Assembly (NCBI RefSeq): GCF_023015885.1
Contig: NZ_JALKBE010000009.1
Span: 60,522-124,521, forward strand
DNA length: 64,000 nucleotides
From: Aliiroseovarius sp. S1123
Lineage (GTDB): Bacteria; Pseudomonadota; Alphaproteobacteria; Rhodobacterales; Rhodobacteraceae
Direction of reading: 5' to 3'
In this document: in pieces, positions 63,168 through 64,000 of the stretch
Numbering within the stretch: the stretch's first letter is position 1
Layout: the number at the start of each line of letters is the position of its first letter
Made by a program: the position numbers and the translations under genes
The notes under the pieces: generated by a model
Databases searched by the model: none
Told to the model about the DNA's origin: nothing
The model's input: only the letters and a program-made list of their open reading frames with translations

Positions 63168-63874
63168 TGACTTCAGCCGCGGGGTTCAAAGAGATCTGGG
63201 TGCTGGACTTTGAGTTTAGCGCCCAATCTGGCGAGGACCCGGATCCTGTATGCATGGTAGCCCATGAGATCGGATCCGGGCGCCGTCTACGCTTGTGGCG
63301 GAACGAACTCATCACCTGCCCATTTGACGTCGGCCCGGAGACGCTGTTCGTCGCGTATTTCGCCTCAGCTGAGCTGAAATGCTTCCGGACTTTAGGGTGG
63401 CCAACCCCCGAACGCGTGTTGGATCTCTACGCCGAGTACCGTCTATGGCAGAACGGGAATACCTGCGCTCGGGGCTACGGGTTACTTGATGCTGCCGCTG
63501 CGTTCGGCATCAAATACATGGGTGCCACCAAGAAAACCACCATGCGAAATTTGATCCTGTCCGGCGGTCCGTGGTCTACCCGGGAGCAACTGCTCATACT
63601 TAACTACTGTGAGGCAGACGTAAAGCTCACCACAGAACTATTTCGGGCGATGTGGCCGGCTATTTCTGCTGTACCCGACGGTCTGGGCCAGGCCCTCTTT
63701 CGTGGCCGATACATGACCTCTGTGGCAGTCATGGAAAGCAACGGCATCCCGCTCGACCAAGACTTGTTGTCGCGCCTTCGGGAAAACTGGTCAGAGATAA
63801 AAGCGCAACTCATCGCCCGCATCGATTCTCAGTACGGCGTATACGATGGCGCACGTTTCGTTAGGCAGAAGTGA
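63167..63874 (+). pseudogene. DnaQ/family-A polymerase-like 3'-5' exonuclease, truncated by IS insertion
   Basis: The 235-codon frame begins with a 3'-5' exonuclease domain: VLDFEFSAQ (DxE, residues 12-20) and LNYCEADVKLTTELF (YxxxDV, about 144-158). The rest (GLGQALFRGRYMTSVAVMESNGIPLD onward) looks like the segment preceding a family-A DNA polymerase domain. It stops at a TGA supplied by the end of an IS3-type element that begins at about 63872. The polymerase half, if present, is beyond the window. Confidence 0.72.
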
Positions 63875-64000
63875 TCCTCCCCCACTGAAGTGGTCCGCCC
63901 CTATAGTTAGGAAACGGAGGATCAGATATGGGAATCAAACGACACAAGCCTGAAGAGATTGTCACGAAGTTACGGCAGGTTGAGGTGCTTTGCGGCCAAG
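63872..64000 (+). mobile_element. IS3-family insertion sequence, left end
   Basis: From 63872, TGATCCTCCCCCACTGAAGT opens an inverted-repeat-like terminus with TGA at its tip. A ribosome site (GGAGG) and transposase orfA start follow at 63928. The right end lies beyond the window. Insertion truncates the exonuclease gene. Confidence 0.82.
63928..64000 (+). CDS. IS3-family transposase OrfA (5' end only)
   Basis: The ATG at 63928 lies 8 bases after GGAGG and begins MGIKRHKPEEIVTKLRQVEV, the N-terminal helix-turn-helix of IS3-family OrfA proteins. Only 24 codons are in the window, so subgroup cannot be decided. It would normally be frameshifted onto an orfB integrase. Confidence 0.85.
   Translation, partial: MGIKRHKPEEIVTKLRQVEVLCGQ

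Noticed and set aside
1..64000. CRISPR arrays and rRNA genes
   Set aside because: No regularly spaced direct repeats and no rRNA-like stretch were seen anywhere in the window.

Overview
The window looks like chromosomal DNA of a Rhodobacterales (Roseobacter-group) alphaproteobacterium. The reasons are high GC coding sequence, a metK leader that reads as a SAM/SAH riboswitch, an irr/fabA-fabB-fabI neighbourhood, a cmk-rpsA-ihfB-lapA-trpF-trpB string, a fliF/motA/flhA-type flagellar locus with alphaproteobacterial accessory genes, and two Hint-domain proteins of the kind common in roseobacters. All functions are read from the sequence and remembered family motifs; no searches were run.

Layout. 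1-6.4 kb: a cut-off ChaC gene, a DUF2125 protein, an extensin-like (M15-type) protein, tyrC-hisC, rpsD and a Hint protein. 6.6-7.7 kb: lldD. 7.8-20.4 kb: two divergent flagellar transcription units. The minus unit is fliF-fliH-fliN-fliP; the plus unit is fliL-unknown-motE-motA-unknown (729 aa)-flhA-fliR-flhB-coiled-coil protein. Together they supply the MS ring, switch, export gate and stator. 20.5-24.9 kb: rplY, an FkbM-type methyltransferase, pth, a DUF2332 protein and a serine hydrolase. 25-33.8 kb: minus-strand housekeeping (trpB, trpF, lapA, ihfB, rpsA, cmk, a membrane protein, aroA, trmB), broken once by a plus-strand methyltransferase-like gene. 33.9-40.6 kb: metK under its riboswitch, then lnt, corC, ybeY, phoH-like and miaB. 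40.8-46.2 kb: a possible glycosyltransferase, an FKBP, irr, and fabA-fabB-fabI with a nuclease gene lodged between fabA and fabB. 46.4-52.6 kb: catabolic enzymes (two alpha/beta hydrolases, a threonine dehydratase-like enzyme, an EEP-family protein, an alcohol dehydrogenase, an enolase-superfamily enzyme), then a second Hint protein.

53.9-58.3 kb is a hydroxyproline-type catabolic cluster: a DHDPS-family deaminase, a proline racemase-superfamily protein, a GntR/FCD regulator and an oxo-acid semialdehyde dehydrogenase. Its two transcription starts share a 15-bp palindrome, TGGATA-CAT-TATCC(A/C), which I read as the regulator's operator. The racemase-family protein has Ser and Thr where the catalytic cysteines normally sit.

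From about 60 kb the window enters a mobile island. A 46-nt 3' fragment of a tRNA-Arg(TCT) gene, with encoded CCA, lies beside a tyrosine recombinase. Next come an orphan 275-aa gene, an AlpA-like HTH protein, a 209-aa unknown and a family-A polymerase-like 3'-5' exonuclease whose gene is cut by an IS3-family element running off the window.

Besides the riboswitch, the most distinctive non-coding signal is a dispersed element found three times just downstream of stop codons (near 33.0, 42.25 and 46.3 kb). It has a pyrimidine-rich box and two GC hairpins in the same relative orientation each time, plus a degenerate fourth box at 23.77 kb.
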